DNA of 64,000 bases from NCBI GenBank assembly GCA_030765065.1, contig CM060990.1:285351341-285415340 (forward strand), given 5' to 3'. The DNA is from Deroplatys truncata (Eukaryota; Arthropoda; Insecta; Mantodea; Mantidae). Position numbers and translations under genes: made by a program. Under the pieces are notes generated by a model that was given only the letters and a program-made list of their open reading frames with translations, had not been told where the DNA came from and ran no database searches. Shown piece by piece: positions 1-10,960 of this stretch; the first letter of the stretch is position 1; the number at the start of each line of letters is the position of its first letter.

Positions 1-2400
1 TGTAAGAAGGCTATTCACTATCCTTGCTTCTAGTTGGTTTTCAACTCATAAAAAAGATAAATGTTGATTTGGAAACTTCAAACCTTTTAAATGTATCCAG
101 CCCATTGAAGATTATTTAGAATGTTTCAAACTAAAGAATCTGATTACACAAGTAAATTTACCCCAGTCCTAATTTCAATGCGTGTATCAAGTGGAAGATG
201 TTTAAGTATTATCCTAAGGTGATTTTTAGGACTTTCCAATAGAATTTTATTTTAAAATTTGGCCAACCGCAACTTCCCACCTGCTGTAAAGCTGAGGAAT
301 TAATGTTAGAAATCACATCTTTGAATGAAGTACCTGAAGGAATGACAACCGCAGAACTTCGTATTCACAAACATCCCCCCTCCCCATTTTCCCCCTAAGT
401 ATTAAACATATAACCGAAATAATTAACAGAAAAAGATGATGAAGCATCTATCTCAACAGACTACATGGACAAGTTACAACTAGCCGTGATTACTGTTCAG
501 GAGACTATTTTCGATAGCTCTGTTCAATATTCATGATCGCAGAGCAACAACGTTCAATTTTTCGAACTACGTCTGCCCTTTCTGTTTGATTATGTGGTAG
601 CATGTCAGAGCTGGGAACGAACCCCAGGTATCGGAGTAAGGTAACACTGAGGGATGTGTCGAAATTAGGCTACGTTATGAATCTAAATTAAAGGAACGCT
701 GACGTCTCACAGCGTAGGATATTTAAGTTCACTGAACTGAACAGGGGAAGACCACCATGGCAGTCTACAGAACGTCTCCATGCCGATCGTGGTTACGAGT
801 ATTTTTATTACCTGCGAATAAGAAGCAACTTCAACGCCAGCCAATTACACGGGATCTTCATATTTATTCAGCCTTTGCCGACAGTCGGTTGTCTGCGCAT
901 GAGTCAATACTTTAAAACAAGTTTTCCACCAGTGCCTCTAGCAGAGGATAGGGGTGGATGTCAAAAGTCACGAGGTCACCTTAGTGAAATGGGACTTGTA
1001 TCATACCTTTCCTATATTTACATTTGGGATTTCCTTCACTTGCATCTCGTAAATTCGCATCTCAGTATGTACGCTGATAGGTAACTTAAATAACTGAACG
1101 GTATTTGTGGCGTAGGGTGTCTCGACTTTAATGGCACAACTTTAAATTTTTTAATAAAATACAACTGAAGTAGCCTTTATGGATATTTAAATAATTTAAA
1201 TATATTAAATATTTTAGTTGTTTCTCCGTTTTTATCTTGTTAAATGAAAAGCAGCGTTTTTTATCATGTTTTGTCTCTGGACTTTAAATTCTGGGCAAGA
1301 ACGGAGAAAGTTCATTCACCCAGTGGCCAATATCGTAACGACAGACTATACCATGTAATTTTCCAGTTCATTAGTAGCGCCCAACCATGCAAATTCTGTG
1401 ATCGCTGGTCACTTCCATCTGGCGTGCAAAGAACGCACAAAAGTCCTAGTGAAATGCAGTTTGCACCGCCACTTTACATCAACCTTTTTACGAAGTCGGA
1501 AACGCATGCAGTCCGAGGTTCAATTCCGCACCTCCCCTTTGAGACAAGGGGCTCGCTGAACTAATAATGGCGTTATTCATTTAAACCAACTGATGGAAAA
1601 GTACGAATAAATCTGAAGACCCCTTGCAATAACCTGAGCTTTTTTACGAACTGGACCGTAGGCCTTTAGTATGGAATACAGAGCTCAAGGCATGCACATA
1701 ACTCTACCTGGATTTCTCACTAACGCTGGAAACGCACCCCCTTTCCGAATTCTCCCCTCCCCAACTAGGCGATTACTCTACCTCTGACTTTATGTCCCGT
1801 GTATAGCCCCGGTATTTACCGAGTCCTTACAATTTGGTAGATGCGCCAAGTCTATATTGCCGTGAGTTCTATATTTTTTCCTCTTTACCCTCCGTTACAA
1901 TGTCCTGGAAGCATTGCTTATCAATTCCCCGTGAGTTCTTTTTTCTCCTCTCTCCCCCTCCGTTACAATTTAGGGCTAAGCTCCAGGTATGTTTAAGAGT
2001 TTACATAATTGTACGTTTTTTCAAGTTACATTTTAGTACTTATCGTCACTCATAGCATTATGCAGGGATTACGAAGTTCTTCACAAGAGGGAACCACGGT
2101 CACAGTTGAGAATAGGTTAGCGCAAAAATGATAATCCTGCAAGAAAGTCAGCTTGTGCTGCGGTAGTAAAGTATTACCATCACCCAGCGTTAGAATAGAT
2201 GTTAAGCATCGTTTATTCATATTTTTCTCTTATGAATGGCAAACACCCATAAGGGTAAGGATGATATCCCTGTGACAAAAGAAATAAAGCAGATAAATTG
2301 CAAAGCTAGACAAACAACAGTAAGCGTTTCAGGATTACGTGACAAATGACTGACATATCGCTTCTGGGGAATTGGCGCAGGACCTAAAACAGGCTGAACA
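1..2400. other. AT-rich DNA without recognised gene
   Basis: No frame here resembles a known protein family, and all frames are short. Two short stretches resemble the pol III B box: around 613-626 on the minus strand (GGGGTTCGTTCCC) and around 1512-1526 on the plus strand (GGTTCAATTCCG). They could be the last traces of tRNA-derived SINEs, but no convincing A box or SINE body accompanies them. Confidence 0.6.
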
Positions 2401-2559
2401 GATGACTACATTGGGAAAATCTTAAGCTCACCTCCTTCTCTGCAATGTAAAACGGGAGAAACAGGGAAAGTATGCTGCTCCCGTGCATATAATCCAGGAA
2501 AAAGTAAGGAGAGCATTAAATTAACTTACCCAGTGCACAGCTCCAAATGAAGATAGCGG

Positions 2560-3010
2560 TTCCCACAGTCTAGATGGAACAGACTATTAGACATCAACAC
2601 AATTGCAGGGAAATCAGGGGAAAGTGTTACGAATTACCTGCACAAATTTGACATAATCGCGCAGGCTAACGACTGGGAGGATAGGCACAGGAAACAATAT
2701 GTCTTACTATCTCAAGCAGACGGCAACGAGTTGGTTCAAGGTATTCACACTGAGACAACTGCATACCACCTGGGCAGATGTAAAGGAAAGGTGGCATTGA
2801 GCTTTCTTGCAAGCAGTGGAAGACGAAATGTTGGAGTATAAGAAGGCAAGGATGCAGGATCTGATCGAACTTGCCCAGCATTATATTTACAATGTATTCA
2901 TGTTATGCTATCTCGTTGACCCACACATGAAGGAACGGGAGCGCATAAGGCATATCCTGAGAGGATATTGTTGCAGCAAGTATTGCCCTACAACCGCCAA
3001 AGAGTAAGGA
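2560..3010 (+). pseudogene. Gypsy gag-like fragment
   Basis: Gag proteins assemble the retrotransposon particle. Translated in shifting frames, this stretch reads like the retrotransposon gag domain: a segment with SVTNYLHKFDIIAQ near 2620-2660, then a charged helical segment with VEDEMLEYKKARMQDL near 2815-2860, and a closing segment with VDPHMKERERIRHILRG near 2915-2970. Frames shift at about 2690-2810 and no zinc knuckle is visible. The assignment rests on position upstream of the protease and on general gag character, so it is less certain than the pol domains. Confidence 0.6.
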
Positions 3011-3350
3011 ACTTTGTTGGATTTTAAGGAGAACAGACTTATCCGCGGCTATAAGAAAACGCGCAGACACACAATACACATTGCAATAATAAGACAAAGA
3101 GCCAACATGTTTCAAGCCAGCCTCGAGATCGGCCCCCGTAAAAACGTTTCGTGTCCCTCACCTCATCGAATCTATTACAGACGATAGGCATGCTTAATGG
3201 AAAAGAGTGTTAGAAGTTTGATACACATTCGAAGTTCCGTGAGTATAACAAATGACAAAACCAGCCCCTCCACATCTGCTCCTGCGCAATGCAAACAATA
3301 ATTTCTTATAAGCAAGTTATCAGGCCGAAAGGTCATTTAAAGTACAAGGG

Positions 3351-3689
3351 TTGGAATTTAGAGAAGAACTGTCAATAGTTACAAATTTCTCACATACTTT
3401 GCTTTTGGGGACGTATTTCTTACAAAAGCATATAGCAATACTGGATCTGACTCACAGAACTATAACGCTCACTCGGCAAAACGTCTCCACGGTCAATAAA
3501 ACTGGGTTACATGTAGAAGAAGATCTGCTGGCTCTTGAACCGGAGGCGTCGGAAATTATAGAAAAAGCAACTTGCTATGAGGATGTACAACTCCCGCCCT
3601 ATAGTACCACACAGGTAAAACTTAGAATATCGCAAAAAGTTACATACGTGCCTTTATTGGAGCCGTGTATTAACACTTTGCAAAAGTAG
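3351..3689 (+). pseudogene. Gypsy aspartic protease C-terminal part and linker
   Basis: An open stretch of 112 codons. Residues 20-40 (TLLLGTYFLQKHIAILDL) match the C-terminal hallmark of retropepsin-like proteases, LLGxDFLxxxxAxxDL, followed by the usual ITLTR strand. The upstream part with the catalytic DTG or DSG was not recognised, so it is missing or too decayed. The remaining residues form the protease-RT linker seen in Gypsy pol. It lies between the gag fragment and the RT in the same orientation. Confidence 0.75.
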
Positions 3690-4079
3690 GCAATATCATC
3701 CATCTCACGCTTTGTAGTAATGCAGAAAATTAAACACTGCCTATTCAAAATAAAACGACAGCACCCCAAAAGTTATTTAAATGCACAAACTTGGTCCTGA
3801 TTCATGTAGTGGCAGTAGTATAGGCTGATAACTTCAACAGGCAAAAGATAAAATTGAAGACGCAGAGTTTAATATTTACTCACGGACTGACGAAGGACAG
3901 GACAGTACAGATGGATGCAGGAATTACTGAGGAAATACAGGCATATTTTTGATACATCATTGCAGCAGGCAGGGAAGATGGGTATCACCGAATACCAAAT
4001 AGAAGTGGCCACCCCAGGCCTATTAAACAAAGACCATACAGAGTATCCCATAAACAAAGGGGATAATTAATAAACAGCT

Positions 4080-4842
4080 AGAGAAAATGAAGGAAGCAGG
4101 CATAATAACAGAGACATACAGTATTTGGGCATCATCCCTTTAGCTGGCCAGAAAGAAAACTATAGAACATAGGTTTTGCGTTGACTACAGGAAGCTTAAC
4201 GCAAACACTGTTAAGTCATATTTTCCACTGCCGTTAATACATGACCTCTTGAATTATCTATGGGCGGTAACATATTACTGCACCTTAGAATTACTCAATG
4301 CATATTTTCAAGCATCAATGGCTGAAAGCAGGAAAACTAAATATATACATAAATAAGATTACACACCATTTACAACTCTGGATGGACAATACGAATCCCA
4401 AAGGCTACCGTTTGGTTTGGCAATGCACTGAAGGTATTTTCAGAGATGGTAAATAAATTAGATCTAGAAACCTCTGATATAGACAACATATTCGCACCGA
4501 CCTTCCGTGATTTAATGGCAAACTTAGAGGCAGTGTTCAAAAAGCTGAAACAACATACGTTAATCTATAGCTTCAAGAATGTTTTTTCGCAATACTAAAA
4601 TTTAAGCTCCTAGGGTTTGAGGTGCCAAGAGTGGAAATTAAACCTGATAACGATAAAATCCGGACAATCACACAGCTCAGTACTCCCAAAAATGTTAGAC
4701 AAGTACACCAAGTTCTAGGGCTAGACTCCTACAGAAGGTTCATCAAGACTTTCACAGTAATCGCTAACCCCTTAAACGACTTGAGAAAGCATCAGAAATT
4801 TACATGCACCAGGGAGCCTTTGAAAATCTTAGGGTTAATGGT
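4080..4842 (+). pseudogene. Gypsy reverse transcriptase fragment, catalytically dead
   Basis: Reverse transcriptase copies the element RNA into DNA. Recognisable blocks are FCVDYRKLNANTVKSYFPLP (about 4177-4236), LNAYFQASMAE (about 4295-4325), the palm segment with RLPFGLA (about 4405-4425), and the connection domain HQVLGLDSYRRFIKTF (about 4708-4755) before NPLNDL. The catalytic YxDD box reads D-I-D-N at 4475-4486, directly before the conserved IFAPTF segment, so both the tyrosine and the second aspartate are lost. Several stops and frameshifts are present. SINE1 cuts the sequence at 4855. Confidence 0.88.
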
Positions 4843-4854
4843 TTCTCCAACCGC

Positions 4855-5141
4855 TTAAAATTAAATTGCTTTTTATTTATGGGTGCTCTTGAACTGCTGT
4901 GGTCCTTAGCGTCCCATTCTATATTGGACTTGAAAGACCGGCAATTTTGCTCATAGGCCTCTTCATCAGGCTTGAGGTTCTTTTGTGTCATAAATCTACG
5001 ACACGGGACCACCAGCTTTACTTCCCTTCCGAAGAAAGCCATGCCTGAAAAAATCCATCGCCCTCCGCCGGGTATGAACCCGCGACTTCGGGAACTAAAC
5101 GCTGAGGCTAACGTGGTAACCACTACACCACGGAGGACGAC
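4855..5141 (-). repeat. SINE1 copy in Gypsy, full length
   Basis: This tRNA-derived SINE runs on the minus strand. The head at 5141-5060 has an A box (TGGTGTAGTGG) and a B box (GGGTTCATACCC). The body carries the stretch around GAAGGGAAGTAAAGC shared by all SINE1 copies in the window, and the element ends in an A/T-rich tail. It is bracketed by a direct repeat, TTCTCCAACCGC at 4843-4854 and TTCTGCAACCGC at 5142-5153 (11 of 12 matching), read here as the target-site duplication. It splits the Gypsy between the RT and RNase H domains. Confidence 0.9.
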
Positions 5142-5153
5142 TTCTGCAACCGC

Positions 5154-5640
5154 GTTGGCTCGTTATAGATCAGGGGCAAAAGCAGAAATTCTCTGAGACA
5201 ATAGTGCATCAGGTTGGGGATAACGCTACTTCAGCAGTCACGTGACTGGGAGATGTATCACATTGCTTAATGTCACGAAGCTTGAGTAGATTGAAAATTA
5301 ACTATGCGCTGTCGAAACAATAATTCCTTGCCAGTCATACACGAATTGTCCAAATTTAAGAAGTATATCTAAAGGTACTCAGTCACAATAGTCACGGGCC
5401 ACGCATATCTGTGTCACTTAACCAAAGTAATAGACTTGTCAGGCAGATTGGCACAATATACCTTGATGTTGCAAGAATTTGAATACTCAATAAGATACAA
5501 TTCGGAAGCGAAACACAAGGACGCTGACTGTTTATCTAGGATGCCAACGATTCAACCTGACGGCGACACGGGACCGGAATACAAATATATAACAATATAT
5601 TTACTAGAACCAGTAGAAGTGGCGTGAGAACAGCAACAGG
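5154..5640 (+). pseudogene. Gypsy RNase H fragment
   Basis: RNase H removes the RNA strand of the RNA-DNA hybrid during reverse transcription. The end of the domain is clear at 5380-5560: a TGH segment, then RLAQYTLMLQEFEYSIRY, then HKDADCLSRMP, the standard Gypsy RNase H C-terminus with its conserved final aspartate (ADCLSR, usually ADALSR). The first half is heavily decayed, though CIRLG near 5206-5220 sits where TDAS-G is expected. This half directly continues the Gypsy reading after the SINE1 insertion. Confidence 0.8.
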
Positions 5641-5689
5641 TTGAGCTATTTAGACCGTTGATTCAAGCTGTAAGCGTCCAGGCACGGCA

Positions 5690-6260
5690 AAGCTCAAACT
5701 AGCTAGACAGTAATCGACATGCATTATAAAGGCAGATGTATTGTACAGGAAGAATGCTGGAGGAACGGGGAAAACTTGTTGGTTGCTCCGGAGAGCCTGA
5801 AGGGTGAGGTGCTGTACAACAATAACGAAGACATGTAGGGATAACCAATGGGTTTGGCCAAACATGTTATAAAATTCATTTTCTTTACTACTGGGATGAA
5901 ATGAAGACATGTATTCAAAACTATGTCAAAAAATGCATATCCTGCCACCAGCAAAAAGGAAGTACAACTTTAAAACCGGCAGGGCTACAGCAGCCATTGG
6001 AGGTTTATTATCTAAGAGAACGGCTTAGGATTGATATTTTGAGACTCTTCACAAAGTAGGAATAAAAGATACACATTCATAATCACCGAGCATCCATCGT
6101 AATACATAAAGCTACGAGAGATATCCACCGCATCTATAGAATGCGTAGCTGAATTCATTTTAGGTATAATTTGTCGCCATGATGTTCCAAAATACATGCT
6201 GTTAAACTGAGGGTCAGTTTTCATATGTGAAGACCGCAAAAGCATTATTCTGAACTTTAC
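5690..6260 (+). pseudogene. Gypsy integrase fragment
   Basis: Integrase inserts the element DNA into the host genome. A zinc-binding HHCC-type segment is seen as YYWDEMKTCIQNYVKKCISC (about 5889-5948), matching the usual YWxxMxxxIxxYVxxCxxC. A stretch of the catalytic core follows in shifted frames: FIITEH near 6078-6096, then VAEFILGIICRHDVPKYML near 6144-6202. Multiple stops lie between these blocks, and the core aspartates are not all recoverable. No polypurine tract or 3' LTR was recognised after it. Confidence 0.78.
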
Positions 6261-6739
6261 CGCAGCCCAGAGACCACAATGAACTTTTCTTTCGTACTTT
6301 TACTTTACGTTTATTCCTACCACACCCCCCAAAAAATTAACCTCCACCAGTTTACCCAAAAAATGAATATGATGGAAAACTCCCAAACATCGGTTTCAAA
6401 CCCACTATATACCTGACTGTAAGTCCGAAAAGAACTATAGTTATGTTTTAAACTGTGTAGAGGTTTCAAGTCACGCTAAAATAGAAGTACAATTTTAGAG
6501 AAATCTTCTTTGAGAATACGCTATTCCTACTGCGTTGGCCACTTTCAGCATCATTTTGACCTTCAAAATTTCAGATCCATCGCGGGCTCAACAACCTCCA
6601 TTAATGGTGCTGTAGGATAAAATGTTGTTCTGCTAGATGCAGGACATTGTTCCAATTAAGAGCTTTTCAATTACTACAAACCACATAAAAATTTTAAAAC
6701 TTGCCGTAGAGGTAGTCATGAACGTGCCTGTCTAACCTA
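6261..6739. other. Spacer without recognised feature
   Basis: This stretch lies between the end of the Gypsy integrase and the start of the next LINE. It could hold the untranslated end of either element. No LTR, tandem repeat or coding similarity was seen. Confidence 0.5.
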
Positions 6740-6865
6740 ACAATTCTGAATATTTAGCAGTATGTTGTCAGCTCAGTCTGATGCTGACAGGGGTAGGAGA
6801 AGGTTGTGCGGAGCGAGAGCTGACGTGACAATTAGTATAGACACGGAAGCATACAGAGCGCGGAT

Positions 6866-8074
6866 ATGCAGCTTCGGAAGAAGAAAAGTCACGAAAATGG
6901 GAAAGATGATGATAGCTTTCCAATATGGGTGGCGGCAGTAATCTTGATGCTGCTAGTAATTGGTGGAGTGGAGATGAATCCAGGTCCAATGGAAATGGAC
7001 CAGTTAATGGATCTCTAAAGGCACTTGCAAAAGAATTGGACGAAAAATGGGTAAAAATACAAGGCGACTCGAAGAGGTTATGAAAAAGAAAAGAGAAGAG
7101 ATGGAACAGCAAATAATGGATTGCAGGAGGAAAACTTAAGATACAGAGAAAAGATTCGAAACAGGGCAGAAGAGAAAGAACTGCGTAATTTTCCGAGTGA
7201 CAGAAGAAAACAGAAGCTTAGAATAAACAGTATACGAGGTTATGGAGGGACTATGTATAAAAACGTTTGGTTGGGAGATGGTGGACATGTTCCAAATTGG
7301 AAAAAGAGGAAGAAAACCTAGACCAATCGTTATAAAAATAATGACAATGGGGGGAAAAGAGGAAAATTTTAAGAACCGCCAGGAGCCTAGGAGGTGCAAG
7401 AATTTTCATAGAGCAAGACTACGCGAGAGATGACAAAATTCTGAAAAGTAAACTAATACCCTGGATTGAAAGAAACAAGAGGAGATGGGAAAAAGGCATT
7501 TTTGAGAGGATTAAAACTATTCGTGGAAGGCGAAGAATGGATAATGAGCATACGGAGGAATGAACGAGAAAGAATATGCGAACGTCAACAGAAGCAATGG
7601 ACCAGAGCACATTCAAGTCAAAGAACTGAGCGAGTAGCTGAGTTGGTAGCTTGGGGAAAGGAGGGGAAAACATCCGATGAAACCTCAGATTTGGTAAGCG
7701 CGAGAATCAGTCAGGGAAGGAGTGCAGAAGAAAACAGAGAGCAAGAACTAGTAGCACAGGAGGGGAGGAAGAGTGGCAATGACGAACGGGGAAGCGATGC
7801 AAGGAGGGAGAAGCGGGGAGGAGCCAAGAGGACAGCAGCGTATTTAGAGGGCGTGATGTAAGTGATAAGTGGGGAATTATTAAAAGTGGAAAGTGTTAGC
7901 CAAGCGGAGGAAATTGCAAGTACAAGAGGGTTACAAATAGAGTTGAGGGAAGGGACGGTAATGCAACACAGGGAAGAAAGTGAGGATCCGGTACCAGAAT
8001 TACTAGACTTAGAAAAGCAATGGAGAAATATACATATCAGGATAAACCAAAGAACAAATGTGGAAAGGGGATGA
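6866..8074 (+). pseudogene. LINE ORF1 remnant: 2A-like start, coiled coil, RRM-like core
   Basis: ORF1 proteins of LINEs bind element RNA. From the ATG at 6866 a frame of 50 codons carries a hydrophobic stretch (WVAAVILMLLVI) that ends in a 2A-like motif, then stops at 7016 after an apparent frameshift. Downstream, in shifting frames, come a lysine/glutamate-rich helical region (7020-7190), then a segment with FQIGKRGRKPRPIVIK (about 7290-7338) and IFIEQDYARDDKILKSKL (about 7402-7455). This arrangement resembles L1-type ORF1 proteins, where an RRM-like core has a R-G-K-RP(I/L) motif and ends with a DL/DY-R segment. From 7466 to 8074 one frame is open except for TAA at 7859-7861. The final stop overlaps a candidate ORF2 start. 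Confidence 0.68.
6929..6988 (+). other. 2A-like ribosome-skipping motif (candidate)
   Basis: Codons 6962-6988 read GGVEMNPGP, preceded by hydrophobic LMLLVI. The family consensus is D-V/I-E-x-N-P-G-P, where the bond between the last G and P is not made by the ribosome and translation continues. Here the first aspartate is a glycine, but the E-x-NPGP core is intact. 2A-like sequences near the N-terminus have been described in several APE-type non-LTR retrotransposons. The position after a short hydrophobic leader at the start of ORF1 fits that pattern. Activity is not shown. Confidence 0.75.
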
Positions 8075-10933
8075 ATTTGATCTTCTGGAACGTCGAAGCC
8101 ATAAGGAGTAAGATATACAACGGGGAAATCCAAAATGTAATGAGCTATATGGACATTGTAGGGGTGGTAGAGACATGGTTGGGAGAAAGGGAAGAAATAG
8201 AGCTAAAGGATTACAAATTTATAAATAAAAGGCCAGAAAAAGCACCAGAAAGGAAGAGATTAGGGAGGAATTACTATATTTGTTAGAAAAGACATGGGCA
8301 TAAGTGTTGAAGCAGAAGTGATAGAAAAAAAGGTTAACAAGATTCTATGGAAGTTAATAAAACACGTAAGATAAACGTAAATATTGGAATCGGTGTAGTA
8401 CATAACTCCCCAGAAACATCAATCTTTTATGAGAACAACCCATATAAAATTATAGGTGAGGACATGGAAGAAATCAGAAATAAGTGACCAGACATAGAGT
8501 TTACTATAATGGGATACTTTAATGCAAAAATAGGGAGGGAAAACTGTTGAATTACTAGGAAGTGCCATGATGGTGGAAGGAGAAAAAAACCAGTAGGAAA
8601 AACGAAAAGCAGTGATAGTGTAATAAATAACGAAGGAAAAAATTTATTAGAATTCTGAGAAATAAACAATCTGTTAATATGTAACGGCACAATAGAAGAG
8701 GAAAACGAAGGATAATTTAGATTTGCATGTGCAAATGGGCAAAGTGTAATAGACTATACGTTATATGGTGAGGAGTCAGAGCAGAAACTTAGGAAACTTA
8801 AAATCAGAAACCAGACAGTAAACAGCAGCCACTTCCCGTTAACAATGGAACTAAAGGTAGGAGAATAGGAAGTAGTAGATAAAGGGGTAACAAAGATGAG
8901 GAGATTAAAAACCTATAAATGGAAGGAGAAACTAGAACAAAAATTCACAAATGATATAAATTCAAATGTAAGCCAAGTTATAGAATATGGAATAAAGATG
9001 AACCTATATGAAAGAAAGGCAGAGAAATCGCTAGAGTTAATGAAACTAATAGTAAAAAAGAGCAGAGACAGGCATGGAGATAAAACAGGGAAAGGTACAC
9101 ATAAAAAGGGATGGTATGATGAAGCGTGTAAAGGTGCAAAAAATTAGGTTTTCAAAGAATTTGTTAAATGGAGGGGATCGGAAAAAGAAGACAGCCAAAA
9201 CTTGATGATATACAAATGGAGATATAAATTCTTAAAAATATACAAATAGTAAGAAGGGTGAACAGGAAATGAGGGAAAAAACCAAATCGCGCCAGTTGAA
9301 TGGATAGAAACTGAAAAAAAGGGTATTACAATTCTAGGCAAGTTTTGTGAAAGGAAGAGAGATTGTAGATAACATATTTATAATAAAGACTATAATAGAA
9401 AAATATTTGAGTAGGAAAAGAAGAAGGGTTTACATGTTTTTGCTGACTTTGAAAAAGCTTTTGATAAAATGAACAGAGAAGCTCTGGAATATAAACTAAG
9501 GGAAAAGGGAGTAAGTGACAAGATTATAAGAGAAATTAAGAAAATATATAAGTATGTAAACTTTGATATACGCGGTGAAAAAGGCAGCATCACAGAGATG
9601 ATTCAACAAAAAATAGGCAGCTATGTAAGCTGAGTCCAACATTATTTAACCTATTTATAGATGATGTATTAGAAAGAGTAAAAATAAGAAATCAGCATTG
9701 TCCAGTTAAGGTATAAGGGGATTCCAGGTTTATTATATGCAGACGACCTTATGGTAGGTGCTATATCCATAATAGGGTTAAACAAAGCAATAAATGAAAT
9801 TCAAGAATTTTGTGATAAATGGGGAATTAAGGTGAATATAAATAAATCCAAAGTGATGGTTTTTAAAAGGAAATAAACTGAAGAAGAAAAATGCTTTCCA
9901 GGTGGTCAAGAACTGGAGGTAGTCAAAGAATATGACTACTTAGGAGCAAGGTTGAGTAATAAACGGGAATGGGGAGCACATGACAGGAAGATGTTAGCTA
10001 AAGGGATGGCAGCTATGACAGGAATAAGAATATGCAAATATAAATTGGAGATGTCGACAAAATGGTTGGATAGAAGGTACGAGGCATTGGTAGAATTAAA
10101 AATGCTCTATTCGGTTGAAATGTGGGGGAGGGGAATTAAGTAAGAAGATTCACCAAATGTATAGAACGTTTTGTAAAGAATTAATTGGACTACCAAGAGC
10201 AGCACCAGGCGAAGTTGCATTAGTAGAACTAGGAAGAACTGGGAGGAAAGGTATAATAGTAGAAAGAGTTTTAAAATTTTGGTCTAAATGTATGACAATG
10301 GAGGAAGGGGAATGACGCAACAAAAGGTTCTAATAAGCAAAGACAGCTGGTGGAAAGAAACCGAAAAAATAATGGAGCTAATTGGAATGAGGCATATATG
10401 GGGCTAGAGGAAAGAAAATACAAACCTTTTTTGGAAAGTAGTAAGAACAGAGTGGAAGATATAGAACAACAACAGATATGGAGAAGCCTTGAAGATAAAA
10501 AAAACCGTTAAGCTTTTATTAATTGATAAAGAAGGGGTGGAGAAGAGAGATGTGCGTTAATTGCTGTAATAGACAGCAAAGGGATGGTTTGGCATGGATG
10601 AGAACGGGATCAGTGTATTTAAGAGGAATGAGAGGCAGCGGAAGAGGAATATGCGAGCTGTGTGGAGGAAGAGAAAGTACGGAACACTATATGATGGAAT
10701 GTATGTAAATAAGGAGCTGGAGGGAAAGAATGTGGGCAAAGCAATGGGAAAATATGGATATAAAAACAGTAACTATAAAGATGTTGACAGGGAAAGAAGA
10801 AAAGAAAATCAAGGGAATGGGAGAATTTTTAAGTACGGTAAAGGAAAAATGCTCTAGAAAATTTAGAGAGGTAAAAAACAAGGGCCGCTCACTGATAAGG
10901 TCTTGGAGCCAAGCAATCTGGGTGGCTCAATAA
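8071..10933 (+). pseudogene. LINE ORF2 remnant: endonuclease, reverse transcriptase, zinc knuckle
   Basis: ORF2 nicks the target DNA and reverse-transcribes the RNA there. The endonuclease begins with NLIFWNVEAIRSK (8074-8112) and DIVGVVETWL (8152-8181). Its GDFN box reads GYFNAKIG near 8512-8536, with the metal-site aspartate replaced. VIDYTLYG near 8750-8770 fits the late endonuclease motif. RT palm blocks are ADFEKAFDKMNREALEYKL (about 9443-9500) and LLYADDLMV (about 9729-9755), where the YADD box is intact. The RT finger segment normally before it is largely absent between about 9290 and 9350. A CX2CX7HX4C knuckle (CELCGGRESTEHYMMEC) lies at about 10653-10704. Many stops and shifts. Confidence 0.85.
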
Positions 10934-10960
10934 GAAGACAAGCACCAGACAAACTGTACA

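Larger units (their letters stand above)
2450..6260 (+). mobile_element. Degraded Ty3/Gypsy LTR retrotransposon (internal region)
   Basis: Pieces of gag, protease, reverse transcriptase, RNase H and integrase follow one another on the plus strand in the Gypsy order, with RNase H before integrase. Every domain carries stops and frameshifts, so the element is dead. I could not find matching LTRs on either side, so the outer limits are approximate and mark only recognisable coding remnants. A SINE1 copy interrupts it between RT and RNase H (4855-5141), which shows that the Gypsy inserted first. Family-level placement inside Gypsy is not attempted. Confidence 0.88.
6740..10960 (+). mobile_element. 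Degraded two-ORF LINE with 2A-like motif
   Basis: A non-LTR retrotransposon with ORF1 (about 6866-8074) and ORF2 (about 8071-10933) coding for an apurinic-type endonuclease, a reverse transcriptase and a C-terminal zinc-knuckle segment. It is A-rich on the coding strand (long runs of GAA, AGA and AAA codons), unlike the GC-richer I-group LINEs further on, so it is a different family. Stops, frameshifts and an internal loss at the start of RT make it non-functional. The clade is not assigned. The ends are approximate: no poly-A tail or target-site duplication was identified. Confidence 0.85.

Noticed and set aside
2450-6260. Complete Gypsy with LTRs
   Set aside because: Neither flank shows a pair of similar TG...CA sequences, so only the internal part is claimed.
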